Assembly: GCA_947385085.1 (NCBI GenBank)
Contig: CANDJN010000038.1
Span: 1-18,360, forward strand
DNA: 18,360 nucleotides
DNA from: an uncultured Erysipelotrichaceae bacterium
Lineage (GTDB): Bacteria > Bacillota_I > Bacilli_A > Erysipelotrichales > Erysipelotrichaceae
Direction: 5' to 3'
The first letter of the stretch is position 1, and the number at the start of each line of letters is the position of its first letter. The position numbers and the translations under genes were made by a program. This document shows positions 5,723-13,394 of this stretch, piece after piece. Under the pieces are notes generated by a model, which worked only from the letters and a program-made list of their open reading frames with translations, was not told where the DNA came from and made no database searches.

Positions 5723-6883
5723 TCAATAAATGATGGAAATCTGGTTGGGATTTCCCATGATCTGATTGGTTAAATCAATAAAGAACTGTCGGGATATTTC
5801 ATTGGATAAGTAATGCTGGGATGCCAATTCATCGCTATAGTCCTTTAATAAGTATACTTTAAAATCAGCGAGGCTATGATTGTAGTGGGTGATTGTAGGA
5901 TACAGCTTGGCTTGTTCGATGCGAATTTCACCGGTTTTTCCATCCTTGACAATTTCAAACTGCGCCATTCCTCCCAGCATCGTATCGCCGCTGTCCTGTG
6001 CGGAAAGAAAATTGCCCAAGGAATAATAAACCAATGTTTTGCGTCCATCTTTGGCATTAATAAAGGCTGCCGGTTCTAATACATGCGGATGTGCGCCGAT
6101 GATAACGGCAACGCCTTCATCGCTTAACAGCTGAGCCAACTGCTGTTGTTCCTCATTTGGCTCATACGCATATTCAACACCCCAATGCATACTGGCGATC
6201 ATGACATCACAGTTTTGCTTCAGTGCCGCAATATCAGCCTTGATCGCATCTTCATCAATGAGGTTGACTAGGTATTCCTTACCTTCAGGCATGATTAAGC
6301 CATTGAGACCATAGGTATAATTCAATAGTCCGATTCGCAATCCGTTAACGGTAAGAATGCGCTGCTTTTGCGCTTCTTTCTGATTGCGATTCATGCCGGT
6401 CGCAATGACATGTTCGTAACGATCCCATAAAGCAAGCTGATTGAGTATGGCTTGTTCGCCCGCATCCATGGCGTGATTACTGGCTTGTGAAATCCAATTA
6501 AAGCCGGTATCTACCACTGCCATGCCGATCTCCTGCGGACCGTTAAACTGCGGATAGTGTGATAATCCCAATTCCGTTCCACCCAGCACCGTTTCCTGAT
6601 TGATATTTTTGACATCAATGCCTTCTAAATACGGCTTGATCGGTTCATAAACGGAGTGGAAATCCATCTCCTGTCCTTTAACGTGATATGGATCGGCAAA
6701 GATTGCCCCATGAATCAAATTGTCTCCCACGGCCAGAAAGGAGACACGAATATCCTCCGGTACCTCTGCTTCTTGTTTGTCACTGCTTTTTTCATCCTTG
6801 GCTGTTTCTTGTTTTTGGCAGCCGCCGATAAGCATAGCAGCAATACACAAAAACCCTAAAAACAAAATATTCTTATGTCTCAT
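5723..6883 (-). CDS. CapA-family (PGA_cap) lipoprotein, putative metallophosphoesterase
   Basis: 386 residues with a lipoprotein signal: a basic start, a hydrophobic run and a lipobox ending in Cys22 (LIGGC), then an acidic/Lys-rich linker. The rest is a CapA/poly-gamma-glutamate-synthesis fold related to calcineurin-like phosphoesterases: FLAVGDNLIHGA, NINQETVLGG, SQASNHAMDAG, MHWGVEYAYEP, GAHPHVLEP and VYYSLGNFLSAQ carry the metal-binding Asp/Asn/His residues in order. It should be anchored on the outer face of the membrane. No capB, capC or capE gene accompanies it, so a capsule role is doubtful; stand-alone CapA-like lipoproteins are common in Firmicutes and mostly uncharacterised. It lies 17 nt downstream of rnr and before smpB, probably in the same transcript. 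Confidence 0.9.
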   Translation of the reverse strand: MRHKNILFLGFLCIAAMLIGGCQKQETAKDEKSSDKQEAEVPEDIRVSFLAVGDNLIHGAIFADPYHVKGQEMDFHSVYEPIKPYLEGIDVKNINQETVLGGTELGLSHYPQFNGPQEIGMAVVDTGFNWISQASNHAMDAGEQAILNQLALWDRYEHVIATGMNRNQKEAQKQRILTVNGLRIGLLNYTYGLNGLIMPEGKEYLVNLIDEDAIKADIAALKQNCDVMIASMHWGVEYAYEPNEEQQQLAQLLSDEGVAVIIGAHPHVLEPAAFINAKDGRKTLVYYSLGNFLSAQDSGDTMLGGMAQFEIVKDGKTGEIRIEQAKLYPTITHYNHSLADFKVYLLKDYSDELASQHYLSNEISRQFFIDLTNQIMGNPNQISIIY

Positions 6884-6900
6884 CCTGTTTCTCCGCTTTT

Positions 6901-9090
6901 TTATCTTTTGAATCGCCGTGTTTTTGGCTGATGTCTTTTAACTTGATTTTTCGGGGAACGTGAATGTGTGTTCCTCGCCTTGGGCTTATGATTAATACGA
7001 TTCACGATTTCAAAATCCACTTGTTTTTTAAAACGGCTGGCATCAACACAGCGCACTGTGACGGTTTGTCCCATCCGATATTTGCGAGCGGTACGCTCAC
7101 CGATGAGGCTATAAGTATTCTCATCATAGTGATAATAATCATCACGCAAGGTGGAAATATGAACTAATCCCTCCACGGTGTTATCCAATTCCACAAAGAA
7201 GCCGAATTTTGTAACACCAGAGATGACACCGGTAAACTCGTGATCAATAAAACGTTCCATGTATTCCGCTTTCTTCATATCATCAACATCGCGCTCTGCT
7301 TCAATGGCAACGCGTTCACGGGCAGAGCACTGCTGGCCGGCCTGTTCCATCCACTGCTCATCCTGCGCAAGCTTAACTGGATCTTGGTTTGGCTGAAAAT
7401 AATATTTGTGCAGCATCCGATGGACAAGCAGATCGGGGTATCGGCGAATCGGCGAGGTAAAGTGTAAATATTCTGATAAACCCAGACCGAAATGACCGAG
7501 ACAATGATCGTCATATCGCGCCTTTTGCATACTGCGCAATAAGAAGGTGGATAACACCGGATATACTTCATCATCCTTGGCAGCGAGTAACAGCTGTTGC
7601 AGCTGTTTGGGGTATACATGATTGACATCGGCTTTTAACGGATATCCTAACATCATGGCGATACGGGCAAATTCCCGCATTTTCTTTGGTTCCGGTGTTT
7701 CATGAATACGATACAGCGCAGGCAGTTCCATCCATTTCATATGTGCAGCTACGCATTCATTGGCAGCGATCATAAAGTCCTCAATGATTCGTTCTGCCTC
7801 CTTGCGTTCCCGTACTTGAATATCCTTTACCTTGCCTTGATCATCCACGATGATTTTAGCTTCCTTCGTATCAAAGTCAATGGCTCCCAGCTTTTCCCGT
7901 CGCCGACGCAGAATCTTTGCCAAGGTCTGCATGTTTTCACATAGCGTGATGATATGTGCATATCTTTTACACATCGCTTCGTCATGTTCCAATATCGCGT
8001 TGACCTGCGTATAGGTCATGCGCTCGGTAGTTTTAATATAGGAGGGAAATATTTCATATTTCATGATCTCTCCCTGATTATTAATATCCATCATACATGT
8101 TAAGGTAAGCCGTTCCACCTTAGGATTCAATGAACAGATACCATTGCTTAAAGCGTGCGGCAGCATCGGTACAACCCGATCACTCACATAAACAGAGGTA
8201 CCGCGGGCATAGGCCTCCGTGTTGATTTCACTGCCGGGCTTTACATAATAAGAGACATCCGCAATGTGAACGCCAAGCCGATAATCTTTGTCGATGACCT
8301 CCACACTCACGGCGTCATCCAAATCGCGCGAATCCTCACCATCTATGGTAATAATTTGATGATCCAGCATGGATCGTCTGCCGATTTTATCCTTTTCTGT
8401 GACATGATCATTTATTTTTGTGACTTCTTTCATGACCGCGGCAGAGAATTCGGGAGTGATGTCATGCTCATATAAAACCGAAAGAATATCCACTCCAGGA
8501 TCGTATTTATATCCGACTTCTTTTTCAATGTGTGCCAGTAATACTGTGTCATAGCGATCAATATGTACTAAAACCTTGGTATCGTTGACCAAATGGAACT
8601 CATCCAAATTCGTTATCTGAAAGCGGCGCTGATGAAAATGATGATCCGCTAAGAAGAATTTCTTGCCGGCTCTGATTTTAATCGTCCCAATGACTTGATG
8701 AATGGCATGATCCAAAATTTGAATGATTCTGCCTTCTTGACTGCCATCGGGATTTTCCCATGTCTTTACAACCACTTTATCCTGATGAATTGCCAAGCCC
8801 AATGCATCCGGAGCGATATAAACACTTTGTTCATCCGCTTCCACAAAGCCAAAGCCCTTTTGATTCAGGTGGAGAATACCGATGAAATATCCAAGCTGTC
8901 CGGGAGTAAAATAGCGATTTTGTGCATCCATGAACAGGACATTTTCTTCAATGAGATGATTACAGGTCTTGCATAGCGCAGAAAAAGTCTCACTGTCTGT
9001 TATTTGTAGCTGTTCCCCAAATTGCCGTATTGTCATCCCGCGATATTTTGGTCGCTGAATGATTTCCATAATTTTTGATTCTATATCCAT
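6901..9090 (-). CDS. rnr: Ribonuclease R
   Basis: A 729-residue processive 3'-5' exoribonuclease of the RNB (RNase II) superfamily. Order: an N-terminal winged helix (MTIRQFGEQLQI), two cold-shock/OB domains, the RNB catalytic domain with the metal-binding GEDSRDLDDAVSVE (about 251-264) and HYTSPIRRYPDL-type motif (LHFTSPIRRYPDLLVHR), an S1 domain (about 620-700, GVISGVTKFGFFVELDN) and a very basic tail ending KTRRFKR. RNase R degrades structured RNA and the mRNAs released by trans-translation, which fits its place upstream of smpB and ssrA. I prefer the ATG at 9090 because CAGGAGGAATT precedes it at ideal spacing; an upstream in-frame ATG at 9114 has AAAAAGG directly against it. Confidence 0.96.
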   Translation of the reverse strand: MDIESKIMEIIQRPKYRGMTIRQFGEQLQITDSETFSALCKTCNHLIEENVLFMDAQNRYFTPGQLGYFIGILHLNQKGFGFVEADEQSVYIAPDALGLAIHQDKVVVKTWENPDGSQEGRIIQILDHAIHQVIGTIKIRAGKKFFLADHHFHQRRFQITNLDEFHLVNDTKVLVHIDRYDTVLLAHIEKEVGYKYDPGVDILSVLYEHDITPEFSAAVMKEVTKINDHVTEKDKIGRRSMLDHQIITIDGEDSRDLDDAVSVEVIDKDYRLGVHIADVSYYVKPGSEINTEAYARGTSVYVSDRVVPMLPHALSNGICSLNPKVERLTLTCMMDINNQGEIMKYEIFPSYIKTTERMTYTQVNAILEHDEAMCKRYAHIITLCENMQTLAKILRRRREKLGAIDFDTKEAKIIVDDQGKVKDIQVRERKEAERIIEDFMIAANECVAAHMKWMELPALYRIHETPEPKKMREFARIAMMLGYPLKADVNHVYPKQLQQLLLAAKDDEVYPVLSTFLLRSMQKARYDDHCLGHFGLGLSEYLHFTSPIRRYPDLLVHRMLHKYYFQPNQDPVKLAQDEQWMEQAGQQCSARERVAIEAERDVDDMKKAEYMERFIDHEFTGVISGVTKFGFFVELDNTVEGLVHISTLRDDYYHYDENTYSLIGERTARKYRMGQTVTVRCVDASRFKKQVDFEIVNRINHKPKARNTHSRSPKNQVKRHQPKTRRFKR

Positions 9091-9170
9091 AATTCCTCCT
9101 GATTCGGTATTCATCCTTTTTAGTATGGACGATCATAATGACTTCACCCATGATTTGTTCATATAAGTGA

Positions 9171-9196
9171 AAAAGAAAAAGACCGTTTACGGTCTT
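9171..9196 (-). terminator. Intrinsic terminator between secG and rnr
   Basis: On the minus strand AAGACCG-TAAA-CGGTCTT is followed by TTTCTTTTT. The first arm overlaps the secG stop codon (9196-9198). rnr must therefore be expressed by read-through or from a promoter in the next 80 nt, where I see no strong match. Confidence 0.8.
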
Positions 9197-9426
9197 TACT
9201 GCGTAATACGGGCAATCAATACAAGAATGAAAAAGATTGTTCCGACTGCCAGTGTCAGGTTTGACATTGTTTTTTCTGCGCCGCGTTCCTTTACGTTCGC
9301 AAACAAATTCAAACCATCTCCGCCGGTAAAGGCACTGCTCAAACCATCTGATTTACCGCTTTGCAGCAAGGAGAGTAGGATCAGTATCACCGCAAATGTG
9401 ATTAACAAAATATCTAAAAGTCCCAT
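9196..9426 (-). CDS. secG: Protein translocase subunit SecG
   Basis: 76 residues with the SecG layout: a first membrane helix (LLDILLITFAVILILLSLLQ), the conserved cytoplasmic SGKSDGLSSAFTGG loop, then a second helix (LAVGTIFFILVLIARI). SecG is the accessory subunit of the SecYEG channel and aids SecA-driven export. An AAAGGAGG ribosome site (9433-9440) and a good promoter precede it. secG-rnr-smpB-ssrA is a recurrent order in Firmicutes; here capA is inserted. Confidence 0.95.
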   Translation of the reverse strand: MGLLDILLITFAVILILLSLLQSGKSDGLSSAFTGGDGLNLFANVKERGAEKTMSNLTLAVGTIFFILVLIARITQ

Positions 9427-9458
9427 AATCGTCCTCCTTTCTGCTGATTTGCTTTATT

Positions 9459-9487
9459 ATTCTACCACAGATCCTTATTCATGACAA
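9459..9487 (-). promoter_or_regulatory. secG promoter
   Basis: On the minus strand TTGTCA (plus 9482-9487), 17-nt spacer, TAGAAT (plus 9459-9464); each hexamer is a 5/6 match to consensus. Confidence 0.75.
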
Positions 9488-9658
9488 GTAGGAGATGATG
9501 CTGCTGTAATTCTTCGGTTCCTTATCGTTACAATAAACAGTATGCAGATTTTAAAAACTGCGAGCAATTTTTTGGATTATTCGGATGAAAGCTAACTGGA
9601 AAAGATATTACTTTGTGTTTATTATCTGTAACACAAATAAATACTATTACCGTGTGAT
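9488..9658. other. Divergent intergenic region upstream of secG
   Basis: No gene seen. It contains the inverted repeat TTTGTGTT...AACACAAA (about 9612-9637) without a T-run, so it is not a terminator and has no assigned role. Confidence 0.4.
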
Positions 9659-9850
9659 TTGGATAACGCAGTTCAGTTAGAATCATCGCAGATTGCGGAA
9701 GTAAAAATAAAGAAGAATTTCATGTATTGGCGCATTCATATTATTACGACTAGTCATGATCAATATCAGCTGCGTGTCATCGCAAAGGTAAAGAAGGAGC
9801 CTCGCCATGAGACAAATGTCAATGCTTTTATTGACTATTATCGTTATTAA
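9659..9850 (+). CDS. Doubtful small ORF, 63 codons with TTG start
   Basis: An open frame from TTG at 9659 to TAA at 9848-9850. The product is basic with a beta-strand-like stretch (FMYWRIHIITTSHDQYQLRV), and the sequence looks more protein-like than random. It has no usable ribosome site at the start and no recognised family. It could be the tail of a decayed gene; only a weak call. Confidence 0.25.
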   Translation: MDNAVQLESSQIAEVKIKKNFMYWRIHIITTSHDQYQLRVIAKVKKEPRHETNVNAFIDYYRY

Positions 9851-9884
9851 ATAAGGGAAAAAACAACCATTTATTTATTACTTG

Positions 9885-9893
9885 TGATATACT
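9885..9893 (+). promoter_or_regulatory. Extended -10 promoter of the dNTPase gene
   Basis: TGATATACT (TG at 9885-9886, TATACT at 9888-9893) is an extended -10 element, which can work with a poor -35. It would give a leader of about 15 nt ahead of the ATG at 9915. Confidence 0.6.
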
Positions 9894-9914
9894 ATGGTCA
9901 AAGAGGGTGAGATC

Positions 9915-11339
9915 ATGAAAAGATTATATTGGGATCAAATTACATCAGAAACACGTATTCCCCCTATGAAGCGGGATCAGGATTATCGCGGTTATCGCAG
10001 TGAGATTGAAAGTGATTATCTGCGCATCATTCGCAGTGCATCTTTTCGACGGCTACAGGATAAAACCCAAGTATTTCCACTTGACCACAGCGATTTTGTG
10101 CGGACGCGTTTGACGCACTCCCTGGAGGTCGCATCCATTGCCAAGCTCATTGCCAAACAGGTGTGTGAGAAAATTAACAGCTTAGGACTGGAAACAGCGG
10201 AAAATCTACCGGATACATTAAAGGTGATGGAAATACTGAATTGCGCCAGCTTGTTACATGACATTGGCAATCCACCATTCGGTCATTTCGGTGAAACGGC
10301 AATTCGCAACTGGTTTGTGAAGAATTTGGATGAGAAGTGTTTCCACGGCAAGCCGTTAAGCGCTTATTTAAGTGATGCGCAGAAATACGATTTGTATTAT
10401 TACGAAGGCAATGCACAGGCATTGCGTATCGTTTTGAAGCTGCATCGCCATGTGAGCAGCTTTGGTATGCATCTAACCTCATCGGTAATGGATACGATTA
10501 TCAAGTATCCGTGCAGTGGCTTGGAAAAATCGAAGGAAGATGAAAAGCCCAAAGCCAAGCGGTGTCTGTTAAAGAAGAAAATCGGATACTTTCAAAGTGA
10601 ATTACCGGAATATCAAAAGATTAAAGAGAATACCGGCTGTGATAAATGCCGCAATCCACTGGCATTCATCTTAGAAGCTGCCGATGATTTGGCATATACG
10701 TTTGCGGATTTAGAGGATGGCTATAAAAAGGGATTGTATAGCTATGATGAGCTTCATGATCTCGTTGCCAAGGAAGATGAGCGCGGTTTACAGCTGTTAG
10801 AAGAGGGATTAAGTGACGCCATGCGAGTTAAGGATCAAAAGGAAAAGGGCTTTGATCCTTATCAACAAGCGGTATTTGAATGGCTGTCCCGCAAGCAGTT
10901 GTTCTGTATCACCAAGGTATGTAATGCTTTCATTGATCATTACCAAGAGATTATGGATGGCACCTTCGCACAGGAATTGTTGGCATGTAGTAGTGAAGCC
11001 GCATTGATCAAGGCATTGAAAATATTCTCCTATGAGAAAATCTATGTTATCGCTCCGATTCTGAAATTGGAACTGATGGGCAATGAGATACTGACCTTTT
11101 TAATGGACCGCTTTATGGATGCGTTGATTGTTTATGATAGCGATGAGGCAATGAGTGAGATTCAGGAAAAATATATTGATCTGTTATCCCGCAATTATCT
11201 GGACGCCTATCATCGTACTACTAAAGATAAGAATCCTGAGGAAAGGCTGTATGATCGCTTATTGCTTGGCTGTGATTTCATTGCCGGAATGACAGACAGC
11301 TATGCACAGCGGTTATATCGCGAATTAAAGGGAATTTAA
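9915..11339 (+). CDS. dgt: Deoxyguanosinetriphosphate triphosphohydrolase-like HD protein
   Basis: 474 residues of the Dgt/dNTPase branch of the HD superfamily, which cleaves dNTPs to deoxynucleoside and triphosphate and so trims dNTP pools. The family start YRGYRSEIESDYLRIIRS and FRRLQDKTQV is followed by the metal-binding set: His68 in TRLTHSLEVA, His115-Asp116 in LLHDIGNPPFGHFGE, and a later Asp in ILEAADDLAYTFADLEDG. The ATG at 9915 is preferred over 9894 because GAGGGTGAGATC precedes it and the conserved sequence begins there. It is monocistronic between an extended -10 promoter and a strong hairpin at 11436. Substrate preference among dNTPs cannot be read from the sequence. Confidence 0.93.
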   Translation: MKRLYWDQITSETRIPPMKRDQDYRGYRSEIESDYLRIIRSASFRRLQDKTQVFPLDHSDFVRTRLTHSLEVASIAKLIAKQVCEKINSLGLETAENLPDTLKVMEILNCASLLHDIGNPPFGHFGETAIRNWFVKNLDEKCFHGKPLSAYLSDAQKYDLYYYEGNAQALRIVLKLHRHVSSFGMHLTSSVMDTIIKYPCSGLEKSKEDEKPKAKRCLLKKKIGYFQSELPEYQKIKENTGCDKCRNPLAFILEAADDLAYTFADLEDGYKKGLYSYDELHDLVAKEDERGLQLLEEGLSDAMRVKDQKEKGFDPYQQAVFEWLSRKQLFCITKVCNAFIDHYQEIMDGTFAQELLACSSEAALIKALKIFSYEKIYVIAPILKLELMGNEILTFLMDRFMDALIVYDSDEAMSEIQEKYIDLLSRNYLDAYHRTTKDKNPEERLYDRLLLGCDFIAGMTDSYAQRLYRELKGI

Positions 11340-11435
11340 TGATCGATTACGATTTATTCTATCACAGAATTGATCAAGGTATTATGTCGCTTTTAATAAT
11401 ATGTGGTAAGCAAATGATTTTATAAAGAAGAAATG

Positions 11436-11484
11436 AAAGGACACATTTTTGATGACGGTAAAATAATCTAAAAATGTGTCTTTT
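11436..11484 (+). terminator. Long inverted repeat downstream of dgt, probable terminator
   Basis: GACACATTTTT (11440-11450) pairs with AAAAATGTGTC (11470-11480), extended outward by one G-T and three A-T pairs into TTTT (15 bp in all, 19-nt loop). It lies about 100 nt past the dgt stop. It is symmetric, so it could also stop minus-strand transcripts. Confidence 0.65.
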
Positions 11485-11805
11485 ATATTAGAAGCTTATT
11501 CTATCTATTACATGGTTGATAAATAATGATGGCGTCAAATTCGTAATATAAAGGAATGAATGATGCACGAGAATTGAATATTGCGTATGATTTAATGATT
11601 ATATACGCAAAAGTTGCGCTTTTCATCATAGCGGTATCATCATTGAGGTGATAAATATTGACACTTACCTGGTTCTAATGCGAAGCGCAATAAGGGGGAT
11701 ATAAATTTACTGTAATAGGACTCGTCATCATCTTTTTAAATGAAACGATAACAAGCCTTAGTATTGTGTAGGACTTTACAATATAGAAATGTTATCTGAT
11801 ATTCT
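11485..11805. other. AT-rich region with fragments of hydrophobic reading frames
   Basis: No firm gene. It contains the 31-codon hydrophobic ORF at 11556-11651. Further on lies a second hydrophobic stretch (KFTVIGLVIIFLNETIT, about 11699-11750) without a start, and TTGACA at 11658-11663 without a matching -10. The region may hold decayed small membrane-peptide genes. Confidence 0.35.
11556..11651 (+). CDS. Possible 31-residue single-helix membrane peptide
   Basis: ATG at 11556 to TGA at 11649-11651. The product has a charged start (MNDARELN) and one hydrophobic helix (DLMIIYAKVALFIIAVSS) ending in Arg, the shape of small membrane or type I toxin peptides. AAAGGA sits directly against the ATG, which is poor spacing. 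No antisense RNA can be shown. Low confidence. Confidence 0.25.
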   Translation: MNDARELNIAYDLMIIYAKVALFIIAVSSLR

Positions 11806-12069
11806 TTAATAATGACCTCTACACGAGATGATTAAGATTTTGTTTTCTTCAATGACATAAACAAGTCGATGTTCCTCATCAATGCGCCTACTCCAGAATC
11901 CTGAAAGATTGCCTTTTAAAGGCTCAGGTTTTTCTATCCCGACAAACGGATTACGAAAAATATCTTTAACAAGTTGATTTATTCTTTTCATGTTTTTCTT
12001 ATTTTCCGTTTGCCAATAAAGGTAATCCTCCCATGCATCATAGTCTCATTGAATTATTTTTGTTTTCAC
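11806..12069 (-). pseudogene. yoeB: YoeB/Txe-family mRNA-interferase toxin with an in-frame TGA
   Basis: The frame from GTG at 12067-12069 encodes an 87-codon YoeB-type toxin, a ribosome-dependent endoribonuclease. Codon 8 (12046-12048) is TGA. On either side the sequence is family-like: KTKII, then DYDAWEDYLYWQTENKKN, INQLVKDIFRNPF, EPLKGNLSGFWSRRIDEEHR and the C-terminal CRGHY carrying the catalytic His-Tyr end. Only 61 residues from the internal ATG at 11991 remain open, lacking the first strand and helix. It lies 5 nt downstream of the full-length antitoxin frame. TGG is the Trp codon elsewhere, so this is most simply a nonsense mutation. Confidence 0.82.
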
Positions 12070-12074
12070 TATTG

Positions 12075-12337
12075 TTATTCTTCTATTAATTCATGAGCCG
12101 CAAAAGTGATATTGCCGGATTTATAGTCTTTCATTTTTTTTCCAAGTATCGCAAATTGTTTTCAGAGTAAAATGGATCAACGGAAACTTCAAAGGGAATA
12201 CGTTTTTCGTGACTGACCTTTTTGGCAAAAATGGTAAAAGCAGCGCTCATGGATAGACCTAATTCAGCACATACCTGCTCCATAATTGCTTTCACTTCTT
12301 TATCTAATTTAAAATTCACATTCACTGTTTGCCCCAT
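12075..12337 (-). pseudogene. RelB/DinJ-family antitoxin, frameshifted in an A8 tract
   Basis: The N-terminal 68 codons form a ribbon-helix-helix antitoxin (TVNVNFKLDKEVKAIMEQVC, AELGLSMSAAFTIFAKKV, EKRIPFEVSVDPFYSENN). The frame hits TGA (12131-12133) straight after GAA AAA AAA. In the -1 frame the sequence continues MKDYKSGNITFAAHELIEE and stops at 12075, the expected toxin-wrapping C terminus, giving 87 residues. The junction A-AAA-AAA before TGA is a classical slippery heptamer, so slippage could still make some full-length protein; otherwise it is a one-base loss in a homopolymer or a sequencing error. AAGGA precedes the ATG. Confidence 0.8.
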
Positions 12338-12374
12338 AAGCAGTCCTTCTTTCTCTTTTATTATATGCAGAAAT

Positions 12375-12400
12375 AAATAAAATAGCGATAAATTTTATTT
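12375..12400. promoter_or_regulatory. Inverted repeat upstream of the antitoxin gene, candidate operator
   Basis: AAATAAAAT (12375-12383) and ATTTTATTT (12392-12400) form a 9-bp dyad with an 8-nt spacer, just upstream of a minus-strand TATAAT (12360-12365). RelB-type antitoxins usually autorepress at such dyads. AT-rich DNA makes chance repeats likely. Confidence 0.4.
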
Positions 12401-12514
12401 AATTATGCTCACTTTTGGATGCCATGAAAGTGAATTGTTCTTATCAGTTTCAACGGTGTTTTTCCTGTATTGGCTATATTTTATTATAAATTCAGCGACA
12501 TTGTTATTTTTTTG

Positions 12515-12571
12515 TTTACAAATCCATCCATAAGCAGTATCATAATAGTGCAGACAATGTCGTGACATTGT
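12515..12571 (+). promoter_or_regulatory. ribU promoter with an 18-bp palindrome at the start site
   Basis: TTTACA (12515-12520), 17-nt spacer, TATCAT (12538-12543). Starting 10 nt later lies the perfect palindrome ACAATGTC-GT-GACATTGT (12554-12571). A further half-site GACATTGTT occurs at 12497-12505. The palindrome could be a repressor operator or a 5' mRNA stem upstream of the riboswitch. Confidence 0.6.
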
Positions 12572-12597
12572 TTCATTTCAAAAAAATTGAATATGAA

Positions 12598-12710
12598 GTC
12601 TTTGTGGCAGGGTGCAAGTCCCTACCGATGGTGATAGTCCATGACCCGTTAATGAGCGGCTGAACCGGTGGAATTCCGGTACCGACGGTATAGTCCGGAT
12701 GAGAAAAGAC
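12598..12710 (+). ncRNA. FMN riboswitch (RFN element)
   Basis: Matches the RFN consensus in order: GTCTTT closing arm, GGCAGGGTGCAAGTCCCTACC, GGTGATAGTCCATGACCC, a GAGCGG arm, CCGGTGGAATTCCGGTACCGACGGT, TAGTCCGGATG, and closing AAAGAC. FMN binding would favour the terminator at 12726-12764 and shut off ribU and the next gene. Very secure. Confidence 0.96.
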
Positions 12711-12725
12711 ATGATCTGTAGTCAA

Positions 12726-12764
12726 ACCCGAGGACATGATTTTATCGTCCCCGGGTATTTTTTT
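12726..12764 (+). terminator. Riboswitch expression-platform terminator
   Basis: ACCCGAGGAC pairs with GTCCCCGGGT (one A-C mismatch), followed by seven T residues. It lies 16 nt after the aptamer and just before the ribU ribosome site, the usual FMN-controlled attenuator. Confidence 0.88.
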
Positions 12765-12780
12765 GAAAGGAGCTTATGAC

Positions 12781-13383
12781 ATGAAAAAGCAAAGTATTCG
12801 GCAAATGGCATTGATTGGAATTTTGGGAGGAATGGCAGGAGTGCTGATGCTGCTGCGCACACCGCTGCCCTTGATGCCGCCTTTTATGGATTTTGATCTG
12901 GCTTCCTTGCCGGAGATCATCGGCGGGTTTGCACTGGGACCTTTGGCGGCTGTCGGTATCATCATCGTGAAAATCATCGTTAAGCTGGCTTTGATGGGAA
13001 CGAACTCCATGTTTACCGGAGAAATATGCAATGTGATTTTAAGCCTTGTTTATGTATTGCCGGCGGTATGGATTTATCATCATCACAAAAGCAAGCGCAG
13101 TGCAGAGATAGGAATGGTTTGCGGAACGATCCTTTGTGCCGTTGCGGCGGTATTTACCAATTTGTGTATCATCATTCCGTTCTATGCGAATTTGTATGGC
13201 ATGCAGATGGAGGATATCATTGCGATGTGCCAGGCTGTCAATCCCTACGTTACCAATCCATTAATGTTGGCAGTGCTGGGCATCATCCCCTTTAACTTCA
13301 TTAAGCGTGGGGTGGAATCTATTTTAACAATGTTGCTGTATAAGAAAATCAGTCCGCTGATGAAGCAGTACATTCGACAGTAG
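12781..13383 (+). CDS. ribU: Riboflavin ECF-transporter substrate-binding subunit RibU
   Basis: 200 residues, about six membrane helices, typical for an S component. It captures riboflavin at the outer face and works with the shared EcfA-EcfA'-EcfT energising module, not encoded here. Family features: a basic start (MKKQSIRQMALIGILGG), PLPLMPPFMDFDLASLPEIIGGFALGPLAAVG (helix 2 region with the conserved D-x-A-S-x-P), GTNSMFTGEICN and the late NPYVTNPLMLAVLGIIPFN. The upstream FMN riboswitch confirms the substrate. The ATG at 12781 has AAAGGAG at 12766-12772; an in-frame ATG at 12736 lies inside the terminator stem region and is rejected. Confidence 0.93.
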   Translation: MKKQSIRQMALIGILGGMAGVLMLLRTPLPLMPPFMDFDLASLPEIIGGFALGPLAAVGIIIVKIIVKLALMGTNSMFTGEICNVILSLVYVLPAVWIYHHHKSKRSAEIGMVCGTILCAVAAVFTNLCIIIPFYANLYGMQMEDIIAMCQAVNPYVTNPLMLAVLGIIPFNFIKRGVESILTMLLYKKISPLMKQYIRQ

Positions 13384-13394
13384 GAGGTAGGAAA

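Noticed and set aside
7275..7628. 117-aa Cys-rich minus-strand frame inside rnr
   Set aside because: It is an alternative frame within the highly conserved RNB domain.
12046..12048. TGA in the toxin as evidence of a UGA-Trp genetic code
   Set aside because: TGG encodes Trp throughout, and TGA serves as the normal stop in hipB and other genes.
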